The position numbers and the translations under genes are program-made. A stretch of 64,000 bases of DNA, taken from the NCBI GenBank assembly GCA_017555205.1, contig JAFZGW010000033.1:79547-143546 (forward strand), in the 5' to 3' direction. Under the pieces are notes generated by a model. The model saw only the letters and a program-made list of their open reading frames with translations. It did not search any database and was not told the DNA's origin. The stretch comes from Akkermansia sp. (GTDB lineage: Bacteria; Verrucomicrobiota; Verrucomicrobiia; Verrucomicrobiales; Akkermansiaceae). Below are positions 44,668 to 53,178 of this stretch, piece after piece (within the stretch, counting starts at the first letter, position 1; the number at the start of each line of letters is the position of its first letter).

Positions 44668-45090
44668 ATGCCCCCACACATCTACAGCGGAAAAGTAGCC
44701 ATGCACGCAACGGATGCCGCCGGCATAGTACACTTTGCCAACTATTTCCGATTTATGGAAGAAGCCGAGATACACGCCCTGCACGCCCGGGGATTTCGGC
44801 CGGACGGCTACACCTACCCGCGCGTGCATGTCGAAGCCGACTACCGGGCACCGCTGCGATTCTGGGATACCTACACCGTACAGGCAGCCCTGCTGAACAT
44901 AGGCAACACTACCCTGCACTGGCAATTCACCATCAGTGGCCCGCAGGGAATCTGCGCCGTGCTCAAAAGCGTGAGCTCGCGCCGCAGTGCCGACCTGAGC
45001 ACCCCCGCTCCCTACACACAGGCCGAGAGAGAAAGGCTCGCTGACCTCATGATTTTACCCGCAGAAATGGCAAATAATCAGGAAAAATAA
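44668..45090 (+). CDS. Acyl-CoA thioesterase, 4HBT hotdog fold (YbgC/FadM type)
   Basis: The 140-residue protein has the hotdog thioesterase motif DAAGIVHFANYFRFMEEAE with its catalytic Asp near residue 14 and the helix that follows. It hydrolyses an acyl- or aroyl-CoA. Since menA is present in this window, cleavage of DHNA-CoA in menaquinone synthesis is one possible role, but no proximity supports it. Start at 44668 after the previous gene's stop. Confidence 0.86.
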   Translation: MPPHIYSGKVAMHATDAAGIVHFANYFRFMEEAEIHALHARGFRPDGYTYPRVHVEADYRAPLRFWDTYTVQAALLNIGNTTLHWQFTISGPQGICAVLKSVSSRRSADLSTPAPYTQAERERLADLMILPAEMANNQEK

Positions 45091-45120
45091 AAAAAAATGC
45101 GCCATCTGCACAAATTTGGA

Positions 45121-45149
45121 TTGCCAAGAACACAAAAATAGTGTACACT
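45121..45149 (+). promoter_or_regulatory. Predicted rplS promoter
   Basis: TTGCCA (45121-45126), 17 bases, TACACT (45144-45149), giving a leader of about 55 bases with a strong AAGGAGAG-type Shine-Dalgarno before the ATG at 45212. Confidence 0.65.
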
Positions 45150-45211
45150 TCCGCAACCGCCAGAGCCGAGAGGCTCCTGAATCATTTATAAGCACATAAG
45201 GAGAGACAAGG

Positions 45212-45556
45212 ATGAACATTCTCGATACAATCGAAAAAGAGCAGCTGAAGGACGACGTAACTTCCTTCAACGTAGGTGACACTGTAAAGGTTCACTGCCG
45301 CGTGATCGAAGGCGGTAAGGAGCGCGTACAGATTTTCCAGGGCATTGTAATCGGCAAGCGTGGTGCCGGCGTGAACGAGGCTTTCACCGTTCGTAAGATT
45401 TCCTACGGCGAGGGCGTGGAGCGTTCCTTCCCCCTGCACACCCCCAAGATTGCCAAGATTGAGGTCGTAACCCGCGGTAAAGTACGCCGCGCCAAGCTGA
45501 ACTACCTGCGCGAGCGCGTTGGTAAGGAGGCTGTGACCGTGAAGACCATTCGCTAA
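45212..45556 (+). CDS. rplS: 50S ribosomal protein L19
   Basis: The 114-residue protein is full length bL19: [29 protein letters not shown], then [19 protein letters not shown] and [12 protein letters not shown] at the C-terminus. It lies on the 30S/50S interface. The gene is monocistronic, without the rpsP-rimM-trmD neighbours common in other bacteria. It has a clear AAGGAGAG Shine-Dalgarno, unlike most genes here. Confidence 0.97.
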   Translation: MNILDTIEKEQLKDDVTSFNVGDTVKVHCRVIEGGKERVQIFQGIVIGKRGAGVNEAFTVRKISYGEGVERSFPLHTPKIAKIEVVTRGKVRRAKLNYLRERVGKEAVTVKTIR

Positions 45557-45591
45557 TCTTCCCGATACACAAACAAGTTACTTTTTCATAG

Positions 45592-45630
45592 AAAAAGCTC
45601 AGTTCCCACACGGAACTGAGCTTTTTGCCG
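45592..45630 (+). terminator. Intrinsic terminator after rplS
   Basis: A perfect 15-base stem (45592-45606 with 45612-45626), five-base loop, starting with five A and ending with five T. Confidence 0.92.
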
Positions 45631-45703
45631 TATCCCCCCCGCCCCCACAATTGCGGTAAGAATAAAAAACATCAAAAAAAATTGATTTTTACTGATATTT
45701 TTC

Positions 45704-45731
45704 TTGTCAAACGGAAAAAAAGGCGTATACT
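45704..45731 (+). promoter_or_regulatory. Predicted short-leader rpmI promoter
   Basis: TTGTCA (45704-45709), 16 bases, TATACT (45726-45731), nine bases to the ATG at 45741. Confidence 0.6.
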
Positions 45732-45740
45732 CCTTGCACC

Positions 45741-45950
45741 ATGACCCGCAAAGGTGGTATCAACAAGACACGTAAGGCTGTCGCCAAGCGTTTCAAGGTG
45801 ACCGGCACGGGCAAGGTTCTGCGTCGCAAGCAGGGTAAGCGTCACATTCTCCAGAAGAAGTCCAGCAAGCGTAAGCGCGCTCTGGGCAAACCCGCTCTGG
45901 TGGACGCCACCCAGGTTTGGGCCGTTAAGCAGAACATGCCCTTCGCTTAA
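45741..45950 (+). CDS. rpmI: 50S ribosomal protein L35
   Basis: The 69-residue basic protein matches bL35: KAVAKRFKVTGTGKVLRRKQ and RHILQKKSSKRKRAL, then a short hydrophobic end. It is normally cotranscribed with infC and rplT. Here no infC is upstream, and the 5' leader may be only about two bases. Confidence 0.95.
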   Translation: MTRKGGINKTRKAVAKRFKVTGTGKVLRRKQGKRHILQKKSSKRKRALGKPALVDATQVWAVKQNMPFA

Positions 45951-46101
45951 GCCGAGGAACATGGCCACAAGCCAGCCCCGCCCGCAAATCGGGCGGCCTT
46001 CATGCAGCCTGCCCGGCGTATTTTTCGCCGCGGATAGAACGGACGAGACTGCAGGGAGGTGAGGAAGAACAGTCCGCTCACAATATACAAGAAACACAAA
46101 T
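45951..46101 (+). other. Structured rpmI-rplT intergenic region
   Basis: The 151 bases contain a perfect CCGCCCG/CGGGCGG hairpin (45978-45984 with 45990-45996) and a second CGGCG/CGCCG stem (46014-46018 with 46026-46030). In several bacteria L20 represses its own mRNA through such structures, so a regulatory role is plausible; I cannot match a known leader class. Confidence 0.4.
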
Positions 46102-46485
46102 ATGGCACGTGCTACAAATGGGCCGGCTTCTCGCGCCCGCCGCAAGCGCATCCTGCTTCGCGCCAAGGGTTTCCGCGGTTTCCGCAGCAAGCTCTATCGC
46201 TACGCAAAGGATGCTGTTTACAAAGCATGGCAGTATGAGTACCGCGACCGCAAGAAGAGGAAGGGTCAATTCCGCCGCTTGTGGACCGCTCGTATCTCCG
46301 CCGCCGTGCGCCCCCTTGGTCTTACATACTCTCGTTTCATGGAGGGTCTGAAGGCCGCCAACGTCGTACTGGATCGCAAGTCCCTCGCCGAATTGGCTAT
46401 CGCCAACCCCGAGGCATTCAAGGCCGTTTTCGAACTGGCTAAGAAGGCAATCGACGCTAAGGAGGGTGCTGCGCTTAAGGCGTAA
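46102..46485 (+). CDS. rplT: 50S ribosomal protein L20
   Basis: The 127-residue protein is full length bL20, with a very basic N-terminal arm (ARRKRILLRAKGFRG), YAYRDRKKRKGQFRRLW-like core and WTARISAAVRPLGLTYSRFM. It is essential for early 50S assembly. It follows rpmI after 151 bases. Confidence 0.97.
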   Translation: MARATNGPASRARRKRILLRAKGFRGFRSKLYRYAKDAVYKAWQYEYRDRKKRKGQFRRLWTARISAAVRPLGLTYSRFMEGLKAANVVLDRKSLAELAIANPEAFKAVFELAKKAIDAKEGAALKA

Positions 46486-46514
46486 GAAACCGAACCACAA
46501 ACACATTTAACCCT

Positions 46515-46550
46515 GAGGGGCATTGCTGAATGGCAATGCCCCTCTTCCTT
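46515..46550 (+). terminator. Intrinsic terminator after rplT
   Basis: GAGGGGCATTGC (46515-46526) pairs with GCAATGCCCCTC (46533-46544), followed by a pyrimidine-rich tail. Confidence 0.88.
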
Positions 46551-46609
46551 TCCCCCTGCCCTACAGCCCCGGCAAAACGCGAGAGAATGCGTTTTAACAC
46601 GATTACAAC

Positions 46610-46638
46610 TTGACTACATGAGCCCGACATGATAGAGT
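46610..46638 (+). promoter_or_regulatory. Predicted leaderless promoter of recJ
   Basis: TTGACT (46610-46615), 17 bases, TAGAGT (46633-46638), six bases to the ATG at 46645. Confidence 0.62.
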
Positions 46639-46644
46639 GTTGCC

Positions 46645-48375
46645 ATGAGTACAAAGTTCAGTTGGGAAATACGCCCGACGGACGAAGGTGTAGACTATGG
46701 CGACGAACTTAACCGACAGCTACCGCTGCTGGTGCGCAAGATAATGTCGCAAAGAGGCATCTGCGGCCGTGAGATGGCGGAGCGATTTTTGCGGCCGAGG
46801 TTGGCCGATTTAGGTGACCCTTTTGATATGCGGGAGATGGATGCCGCCGTTGAGCGCCTCTTCCGCGCGGTAGATCACGGCGAAAAGGTCTGCATATACG
46901 GTGACTACGATGTGGACGGGGTGAGCTCCGTCACGCTGCTGCACACCATACTGACAGCGTACGGGTTAGAGCCGGGGTGTTTCATACCGATTCGCACTCA
47001 GGAAGGCTACGGCCTGAGCACGGAGGGCATACGCCATGCTATTGAGCAGTGTGGCTGCAAGCCGCAACTTATCGTCACCGTTGACTGCGGCACCTCATCC
47101 ATAGCCGAAATAGATTACCTGAACAGCATCGGTATAGACGTCATCGTACTCGACCACCACGAGGCCAGCCCGCTGGGGCGCCCCCGAGCCATAGCCGTGG
47201 TGAATGCCAAGCTCGAACCCGATAGCCCGCTGACCTACCTTTGCAGTGCCGGCGTGGTATTTAAGCTGGCGCATGCCATGCTGAAGCGCCGCCGCCTGGC
47301 GGATTTCGACCTGAAGGAATACTTGGACGTTGTAGCGATTGCCACAGTAGCGGACATCGTGCCGCTGGTGGAGGAAAACCGCCTGCTTACCCGCCACGGT
47401 TTGCGAATCATGGCGAGGGGCGGCAATATCGGCATACAAGCTATCAACGAAGTAACCGGCCTGCGCAGCGCGCCGAATGCCAGCCACGTATCCTTCCGCA
47501 TTGGCCCGCGCCTGAATGCAGCGGGGCGTATGGATTCCCCGCGAGACGCACTCGAACTGCTCATGACCGGCGACAGCGACCGAGCCGTGCAGTTGGCACA
47601 CTGCCTGGAGGCACACAACCGAGCCCGCCAACAGGAGGAAGAAAAAATACGAGCCGAGGCAACCGCCATGCTCGAGGCCGCAAACTTCTCGCCGACCCGC
47701 GATCGGGTAATCGTGCTGGGGTCGCGCAGCTGGCACCCCGGTGTGGTAGGTATTGTTGCCTCCCTGCTCATGCGGCGCTACCACAAGCCCACCTTCATCA
47801 TCTCGCTCGACGAGAATGGGCTCGGCAAGGGCTCCGGGCGCTCCATACCGGGCATTTCGCTGGTACAGGCCATCCACACCTGCGCCTCCACCCTCGTATC
47901 CGGCGGCGGTCACGAAATGGCAGCCGGTCTGGTCATACGCGAAGAGATGATAGATGCCTTCCGTGCCGCCTTCGATGCCTTCGTGCGCGACAACTGCTCC
48001 GAGGAACAGCTCAAGCCCCGGCTCCGAATTGACGCCGAAGTCAATTTCCGCGAGCTGACGCTCGATTTGCTCGACCAGTACGAGCTGCTCGAACCCTTCG
48101 GCAACTCCAACCCGCAGCCCATCTTTATGAGCCGCAATGTCATGCTCTCAGACGCTCCCCGCCACCTGCAAGGCAACCACCTGAGGCTCAGCCTGCGCCA
48201 AGGCACCTGCGAATGCGACGCCATGTACTTCAACGGCGGTCATGTGCAGCTGCCGGACCCGCCGTGGGATATCGCCTTCACCATCGACCGCAACGTATGG
48301 CGCGGCCGCACCACCATCTCCATGTCCATCCAAGACATCCGCCCGGCAGCATCGCCCCGCCCCACCCACGCATGA
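46645..48375 (+). CDS. recJ: Single-strand DNA exonuclease RecJ
   Basis: The 576-residue protein is a 5'-3' ssDNA exonuclease for recombination and mismatch repair. DHH-family motifs are GDYDVDG (86-92), VDCGTSS (about 146-152) and DHH (170-172). The DHHA1 domain has SGGGHEMAAGL near residue 425, and the OB-fold C-terminus follows (LEPFGNSNPQP). The stop overlaps the next start as ATGA. Confidence 0.95.
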   Translation: MSTKFSWEIRPTDEGVDYGDELNRQLPLLVRKIMSQRGICGREMAERFLRPRLADLGDPFDMREMDAAVERLFRAVDHGEKVCIYGDYDVDGVSSVTLLHTILTAYGLEPGCFIPIRTQEGYGLSTEGIRHAIEQCGCKPQLIVTVDCGTSSIAEIDYLNSIGIDVIVLDHHEASPLGRPRAIAVVNAKLEPDSPLTYLCSAGVVFKLAHAMLKRRRLADFDLKEYLDVVAIATVADIVPLVEENRLLTRHGLRIMARGGNIGIQAINEVTGLRSAPNASHVSFRIGPRLNAAGRMDSPRDALELLMTGDSDRAVQLAHCLEAHNRARQQEEEKIRAEATAMLEAANFSPTRDRVIVLGSRSWHPGVVGIVASLLMRRYHKPTFIISLDENGLGKGSGRSIPGISLVQAIHTCASTLVSGGGHEMAAGLVIREEMIDAFRAAFDAFVRDNCSEEQLKPRLRIDAEVNFRELTLDLLDQYELLEPFGNSNPQPIFMSRNVMLSDAPRHLQGNHLRLSLRQGTCECDAMYFNGGHVQLPDPPWDIAFTIDRNVWRGRTTISMSIQDIRPAASPRPTHA

Positions 48376-49376
48376 CCCGCCACCGCCAGAACCGTAGCGC
48401 GCCCCCCCGCCCCATACAGCGGGAGTTCGGAGACTGGCGCATCTCCCCAGGCTCACCGGAAGAGCACGAAGTAATGCGACGTGGCTCGCTGAGCATGTGG
48501 CGACAAGCCAGCATGCGACTCAACCAGCTCGAAAACGCAACTTCCTACGGCGCCCTGTGGCGTAAAATGCAGGGCGAACACCGGCACAATGTAAACGTCA
48601 CCCAAACGACAGACTACCCGTCGGCCGGGATGGACACAACGGAATCCGGGCTGGAAACCATACACGGGTTCAAGAAAATCTTCCGCCTGCTGATAGCCAT
48701 CGTGCTGTTGCTGCCGCTCTCCATCACCATGGTATATGCACTGGCGCAGCAGCTCTACCATTCCCTGCCCGAGGCCGCAGTGCATGTAGAGTTCTGGCTC
48801 AGCGATCCCATCTACTTCACGATATTGGGAATCGGTACGTTCAGTGCCCTTATCATATCGCGGGTAGCCACGCCGCTGCTGGTATATTTCTATGTACTGG
48901 GGCACGAACTCACGCACGCCTTGGCAGCCCTGACCTGTTTCGGCAAAATCTGCGACATGAGTATCGATGTCAGCGGCGGCTACCTCGAAACCGACAAAGA
49001 CAACGCCTACATTGCCCTGGCTCCCTATTTCGTGCCGCTGTGGATGCTCGTGTGGGTACTGCTCACTTGGCTGGTTGGGCTCTTCCTGCCGGAGGGATTC
49101 CTGACGGCGTGGTTCTTCGGCGGAGCGGGGTTCTGGTGGAGTTTCCATATTTACTGGACGATTTGGGTGATACCCCGAGAGCAGCCCGATTTGCTGGAAA
49201 ACGGCGTCACCTTCTCGCTGCTCATTGTCATCATTGCCAACATTGTCGGGCTCATCCTCCTGCTGCGCTTTTTCGGCTTTATCAGCCTGCGCGGTTACTG
49301 CCAGGATTTTGTCATCTGCGCTGATAAATTGCGAGAAACCCTCTGCTGGCTATTCTCGCTTTGCGTCAACGGGTGA
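48372..49376 (+). CDS. Membrane metalloprotease-like protein with HExxH (M50-like)
   Basis: The 334-residue protein has a basic soluble N-terminus (to about 95), then about six membrane helices. HELTH (178-182) inside a hydrophobic segment is a zinc-protease motif as in M50 site-2 proteases and related families. DNAYIALAPYFVPLWMLV follows, as in M50-like proteins that have a NPDG or similar third ligand; none is obvious here, so activity is uncertain. It is coupled to recJ by an ATGA overlap. Confidence 0.75.
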   Translation: MTRHRQNRSAPPRPIQREFGDWRISPGSPEEHEVMRRGSLSMWRQASMRLNQLENATSYGALWRKMQGEHRHNVNVTQTTDYPSAGMDTTESGLETIHGFKKIFRLLIAIVLLLPLSITMVYALAQQLYHSLPEAAVHVEFWLSDPIYFTILGIGTFSALIISRVATPLLVYFYVLGHELTHALAALTCFGKICDMSIDVSGGYLETDKDNAYIALAPYFVPLWMLVWVLLTWLVGLFLPEGFLTAWFFGGAGFWWSFHIYWTIWVIPREQPDLLENGVTFSLLIVIIANIVGLILLLRFFGFISLRGYCQDFVICADKLRETLCWLFSLCVNG

Positions 49377-49397
49377 ACAAATTGACAGTATTTTCCA

Positions 49398-49426
49398 TTG
49401 CACAAAACGGCGCCAATTGGTATAAT
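49398..49426 (+). promoter_or_regulatory. Predicted short-leader promoter
   Basis: TTGCAC (49398-49403), 17 bases, TATAAT (49421-49426), then 13 bases to the ATG at 49440. Confidence 0.65.
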
Positions 49427-49439
49427 ATCGACGGCTTAG

Positions 49440-50549
49440 ATGAAGTACCTCCGTACCATACGTTTACTGTTGATGCTCACTATATTACCTGCTTTAGTCG
49501 CATGGGGTGTGAGCCTGTGGAACTATGTAGCGGACTTAACTGACCCGGTCATGGTACCGGTCAACAAATCTTACGAAGGCTATTCAACGGTACCGCAAAA
49601 AGCCCCGGGACTCAAGTTGGAGCAATTCACCTTTCAAGGGAAAGACGGCGGCGAGGTACTGGCTGTCATAGCCAACAAAGACGGCGAGGAATCGTCGCGG
49701 CAGCTGAATGTCATCGGCGATTTAACCTCTAACAAGGCCGATAACTTGGGCACGATTGACTACGCACTCATTTGCGTGGATTGGGATCACGGCATACGCT
49801 CCGCCCTCCCCCTGGCAGAGACCCTGACTGCGGCGGGCATTACCTGCGTGCTGTGGGAACCGCGCGGCACGGACAACCGCCGGCGCTACTGCACCCACGG
49901 CCTGCTGGAAAGCGGAGATGTCCCCCTGCTGATAGATGAGTTGATACACCGAAGCGGCAAGAGCGCGCCTGTCATTGTAGGAGTCGGTCAGGGATACGGA
50001 GCCGGGCTTATGCTGCAAGCAGCTGTTGCCGAGCCGCGTATACAGGGGCTGATAGCTATAGATGCCTACGCCTCCCTGCGCGAGTCGCTCTCCCGCACCA
50101 TGCCGGATACCCTGCTGACCCAAGCCACGCTCTGGCTCATGGATTTGCGGCTCCACAGCAGCGTGGGCTTCGAATGTTTCGACGTCGCTCCGGTCGAAAG
50201 TGCCGCGAAACTGAACCGAGACCTTCCCGTCCTCATCATCAACCTCGTGCAGAACAACCCCATCCGCAACCTTGATGATGCTGTCAACATCTACCGCCAG
50301 TTGCCCTGCGACCGCCGTGACCTGTGGACCCTGCGCAACAACAGCGATGCCCCGCACGCTGTAACTCGTGCCATACAGCCAACAAAAAGCACGCGCGCAG
50401 CCAGCGTTGAAGCCCGGTTGCTGCAAGATGAAGACGGCACAGCCATCGCCATGGTGCATTGGCTGAACGACACCGTCGTCACCGCACTCGATACGCCCCA
50501 TGTGCGAGTACCGGCCCGCCCCCTTTTAACCTCTGATAGTCAGCTCTGA
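49440..50549 (+). CDS. Alpha/beta-hydrolase-like membrane-anchored protein lacking the nucleophile serine
   Basis: The 369-residue protein has an N-terminal signal/anchor helix (about 8-30) and a soluble alpha/beta-hydrolase-like domain: YALICVDWDHGIRSAL, LTAAGITCVLWEPRGTDNRRRY and VIVGVGQGYGAGLML. The nucleophile elbow, normally GxSxG, has Gln184 in place of Ser (GVGQGYG), so hydrolase chemistry is doubtful. It might be a pseudo-enzyme with a binding role. The next gene, an OmpA-like protein, starts 26 bases downstream. Confidence 0.6.
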   Translation: MKYLRTIRLLLMLTILPALVAWGVSLWNYVADLTDPVMVPVNKSYEGYSTVPQKAPGLKLEQFTFQGKDGGEVLAVIANKDGEESSRQLNVIGDLTSNKADNLGTIDYALICVDWDHGIRSALPLAETLTAAGITCVLWEPRGTDNRRRYCTHGLLESGDVPLLIDELIHRSGKSAPVIVGVGQGYGAGLMLQAAVAEPRIQGLIAIDAYASLRESLSRTMPDTLLTQATLWLMDLRLHSSVGFECFDVAPVESAAKLNRDLPVLIINLVQNNPIRNLDDAVNIYRQLPCDRRDLWTLRNNSDAPHAVTRAIQPTKSTRAASVEARLLQDEDGTAIAMVHWLNDTVVTALDTPHVRVPARPLLTSDSQL

Positions 50550-50574
50550 TTTATCCACTTTCTCAATAGAAGCC

Positions 50575-51882
50575 ATGTTTTCATCAACTTCAGCACTTTC
50601 CCCTGATCCCAGACAGGAGAACCACAAGCCGGCGACCAACCGCAAGCGCAACGGCTACGAACTCACACGGCAGCGCTCCATGCTCCCGGTTGCCCTGGGT
50701 GCAGCACTTGCCACCCTGCTGATTTACGCGGTTATTTACCAATACGACCCCAGCATCCCCTTTCGCATTCGCGGCTTAGCCGACCAGCCCGAGGCTAAGG
50801 TGGAATACGAGCGCGTGATTGTGCGCAAGCCGCCCGAGGAAGAAATGGAGAAACCTAAGGAGACGCAAGAAACTCCCGTCGAGGACGACAAGCCCGAAAT
50901 CATTGAGACCAAGGAACCGCAGGAGATTGTTGATGTACTCGATGCCAAGATTGACAGCATCATTATCGCGCCCGGTTACACCGATTTATCAATTCCTGCT
51001 CCGGTAACAAAAGCCGAAGAAGCTGCAACGGAAGAAAACATTAAACCGGTAGAACTGGCAGATAACCTGCTGAATACCCCGGCAGTCCCGCCGGAGGCTG
51101 TTGCCATTCCCGAGCCCACCCCCATCAACGCGAACGAGGTCATGGTCCGAGCCACCGCCCAGCTGGAAGAACTGGAGGGTGCAGATGGTGTGTATGCCAG
51201 CGAGTTGAACGAAACGGCCCGCGAAAGCGAGGGTTCCGACTTGCCGGATGACACGCGCACCCTGGCCGAGCTAATCGGCGAGAGCAACCTGGGAGCCGGC
51301 TCGGGCGTAGCGCGCTTGGGTTCGGACCTGCTCTTCGGGTTCAACGAATGCAAGCTCAAGGGCGCAGCACGCGTAACCATGCTGCAACTGGCCGCTCTTA
51401 TCGAAAAAAATCCGAACACCTACTTCATCATCGAAGGACATACCGACAGCATAGGCGGCAATGCTTACAACGCCCTGCTCTCCATGCAGCGTGCAGCAGC
51501 CGTGCGTGAGTGGCTGCGCGGCAACAAAATCACGACGGATAAAGTTTACATTCGCGCCTGCTCATACAATACCCCCTTGGCAGATACCAAGGGAAACCGC
51601 GAGCAGCAGGCCATCAACCGCCGTGTGGAAATCCACATGCGCAAGGCCGATGAACCCCTGCCCGAAGGCTGCGAAGACCATAACTACAAGGTAGACCTCC
51701 ATACCAAGCTCGGCACCCAGCTGCACAACGGCGTCGTTATCCCGAAAACTTATCCCTCAGCCTCGGCCTCCCTCACCCCGGAACAAAAGGCACAGGCTGC
51801 GCCCGCCCGGCAAAAGGCCAAGCAAAAACAGCAGAGAAAGCAAAAGTCTGCCAATAATCAAAACCGCCGTCGTGCAAGATGA
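50575..51882 (+). CDS. OmpA/MotB-domain protein with N-terminal membrane helix
   Basis: The 435-residue protein has one N-terminal helix (about 36-55, MLPVALGAALATLLIYAVIY), a Pro/Glu-rich periplasmic linker (about 80-190) and an OmpA-like peptidoglycan-binding domain (about 258-360) with FIIEGHTDSIGGNAYN and NRRVEIHMRK. The C-terminus is a basic Lys/Gln-rich tail. It should tether the inner membrane to the cell wall; TonB-like linker composition is noted. The stop overlaps the next start by four bases. Confidence 0.85.
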   Translation: MFSSTSALSPDPRQENHKPATNRKRNGYELTRQRSMLPVALGAALATLLIYAVIYQYDPSIPFRIRGLADQPEAKVEYERVIVRKPPEEEMEKPKETQETPVEDDKPEIIETKEPQEIVDVLDAKIDSIIIAPGYTDLSIPAPVTKAEEAATEENIKPVELADNLLNTPAVPPEAVAIPEPTPINANEVMVRATAQLEELEGADGVYASELNETARESEGSDLPDDTRTLAELIGESNLGAGSGVARLGSDLLFGFNECKLKGAARVTMLQLAALIEKNPNTYFIIEGHTDSIGGNAYNALLSMQRAAAVREWLRGNKITTDKVYIRACSYNTPLADTKGNREQQAINRRVEIHMRKADEPLPEGCEDHNYKVDLHTKLGTQLHNGVVIPKTYPSASASLTPEQKAQAAPARQKAKQKQQRKQKSANNQNRRRAR

Positions 51883-52733
51883 CCCATCGGCCCATAGCTG
51901 AGGGCAGCATCCCCCCCGGCTTGGCAGCCCCCGCACCGGGGGCATGCCGGTGGCTTATATCGCTGGATTACGACGGCACGCTGCAAAATCCTGCCGGTCC
52001 GCCCATCGTTCCCGAGTTTTTCGAACAGATGGAGGCCTGGCGCCCCTACGGTGTGCGCTGGGGAATCAACACCGGCCGCGCACTGGATTACCTGTTGGAA
52101 GAAATACTGCCCTGCAGCCCGTCACTGCCGGACTTTATCTGCACCTGCGAGCGCTACGTTTACATGGCGGACGAATGCAGGCTGCTGCAACCCGCCACCG
52201 CGCACAACGACGAGTGCCACATGCGCAACTTGGCCCTGCGCGAACAACTCGCTCCACACCTGCACCGGCTGCTGGCTGCCCTGCGCAACACCCACCCCCA
52301 CCTGCAATGGGAACTCGCTGCGGCCGACCCGCTCTCCGTCGAGGCGGCAGACAGCGCTACGATGGATGCTATCATTCCCCACATTCAATGCCTGGAGAGC
52401 AAGGATTGCACCATACAGCGAGCCGGCCGCTACATGCGATTTGCAGACTCTCGCCACACCAAGGGAACCGCCCTCGCCTATATCATGCAGGTGTGGAATA
52501 TCCCACCGGAGCGCGTTTTTATTATGGGCGACGGTCATAATGACTTGGATGCCTTCCGCCAATTCCCGACCGCGTGGTGTGCAGCGCCCTGCACTGCGCA
52601 TACCGAGGTTCTGGAGTGGTTGAGCCGCCACCCCGGCACACATTCTGCACCCGAGCCGGACGTGCTCCCGGAGCTGCGCAGGTGGTTCCAAAATCGTGTC
52701 AATCCCGGAAATACAGAAAAAATGTGTCCGTAA
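51879..52733 (+). CDS. HAD-superfamily (Cof/trehalose-phosphatase-like) phosphatase
   Basis: The 284-residue HAD hydrolase has motif I DYDGT (Asp30, Asp32), motif II INTGR, KGTAL with the catalytic Lys and motif IV GDGHNDLD. The cap placement is of class IIB (Cof-like), which covers sugar phosphatases and trehalose-6-phosphatase. Exact substrate is unknown. Its start overlaps the stop of the OmpA-like gene. Confidence 0.85.
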   Translation: MTHRPIAEGSIPPGLAAPAPGACRWLISLDYDGTLQNPAGPPIVPEFFEQMEAWRPYGVRWGINTGRALDYLLEEILPCSPSLPDFICTCERYVYMADECRLLQPATAHNDECHMRNLALREQLAPHLHRLLAALRNTHPHLQWELAAADPLSVEAADSATMDAIIPHIQCLESKDCTIQRAGRYMRFADSRHTKGTALAYIMQVWNIPPERVFIMGDGHNDLDAFRQFPTAWCAAPCTAHTEVLEWLSRHPGTHSAPEPDVLPELRRWFQNRVNPGNTEKMCP

Positions 52734-52745
52734 AGCGCTTTCGGC

Positions 52746-52774
52746 TTGACTTTTTCATCAAAAAATAGTTACAT
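52746..52774 (+). promoter_or_regulatory. Predicted promoter of the bS22-like gene
   Basis: TTGACT (52746-52751), 17 bases, TTACAT (52769-52774). This gives a leader of about 120 bases before the ATG at 52904, much longer than is usual here. Confidence 0.55.
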
Positions 52775-52903
52775 ATCTCCCCGTAAATGCCAAGCTCGCC
52801 CCGCACATGGGCGAAATCGGCCATCGAAAGCCTGCCACCCCGGCTGGCGAACCGATAGACTCCTCTCCCAAAAGAGAAACAACAAACGAAATCATAAACA
52901 ATT

Positions 52904-53008
52904 ATGGGATCGCTTAAGAAGAGACGTAAGGCTAAGATCAACAAGCACAAGCGCAGCAAGCGCATGCGCCAGAACCGCCACAAGAAGCGTTTGCGTTACA
53001 AGTCCTGA
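52904..53008 (+). CDS. bS22/mS38 (AURKAIP1/COX24)-like ribosome-associated mini-protein
   Basis: A 34-codon gene starting MGSLKKRRKAKINKHKRSK, nearly all basic. It resembles the AURKAIP1/COX24 group (bacterial bS22, mitochondrial mS38), tiny Arg/Lys-rich proteins that bind near the decoding site of the small ribosomal subunit; known members begin MGS and share a KKRRK...K..RMR..RHKKR pattern. A dedicated promoter with a long leader and a strong terminator bracket it, supporting expression as a real gene. Confidence 0.75.
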   Translation: MGSLKKRRKAKINKHKRSKRMRQNRHKKRLRYKS

Positions 53009-53051
53009 GCTGCGCGCTTAGGCCACGTCCGCAAGCGACGCTGTTCTTTCC

Positions 53052-53088
53052 ACGGCACTGTTTCTGCACGGAACAGTGCCGTTTTTTT
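53052..53088 (+). terminator. Intrinsic terminator after the bS22-like gene
   Basis: ACGGCACTGTT (53052-53062) pairs with AACAGTGCCGT (53072-53082), then a run of seven T (53082-53088). Confidence 0.92.
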
Positions 53089-53122
53089 GATTGCGGGCGA
53101 GAGCTGCTGACATGCATTGACC

Positions 53123-53150
53123 TTGACGCCGCTGCGCGCGCGCATAAAAT
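53123..53150 (+). promoter_or_regulatory. Possible htpG promoter
   Basis: TTGACG (53123-53128), 16 bases, TAAAAT (53145-53150), about 28 bases before the ATG at 53179. Confidence 0.5.
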
Positions 53151-53178
53151 AATACTCACGATTTTTCCTACATTCACT

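Noticed and set aside
46050..46080. GAGG...AGTCC stretch recalling the RNase P RNA conserved region
   Set aside because: Spacing and flanks do not match the GAGGAAAGUCC core, and only about 150 bases are available.
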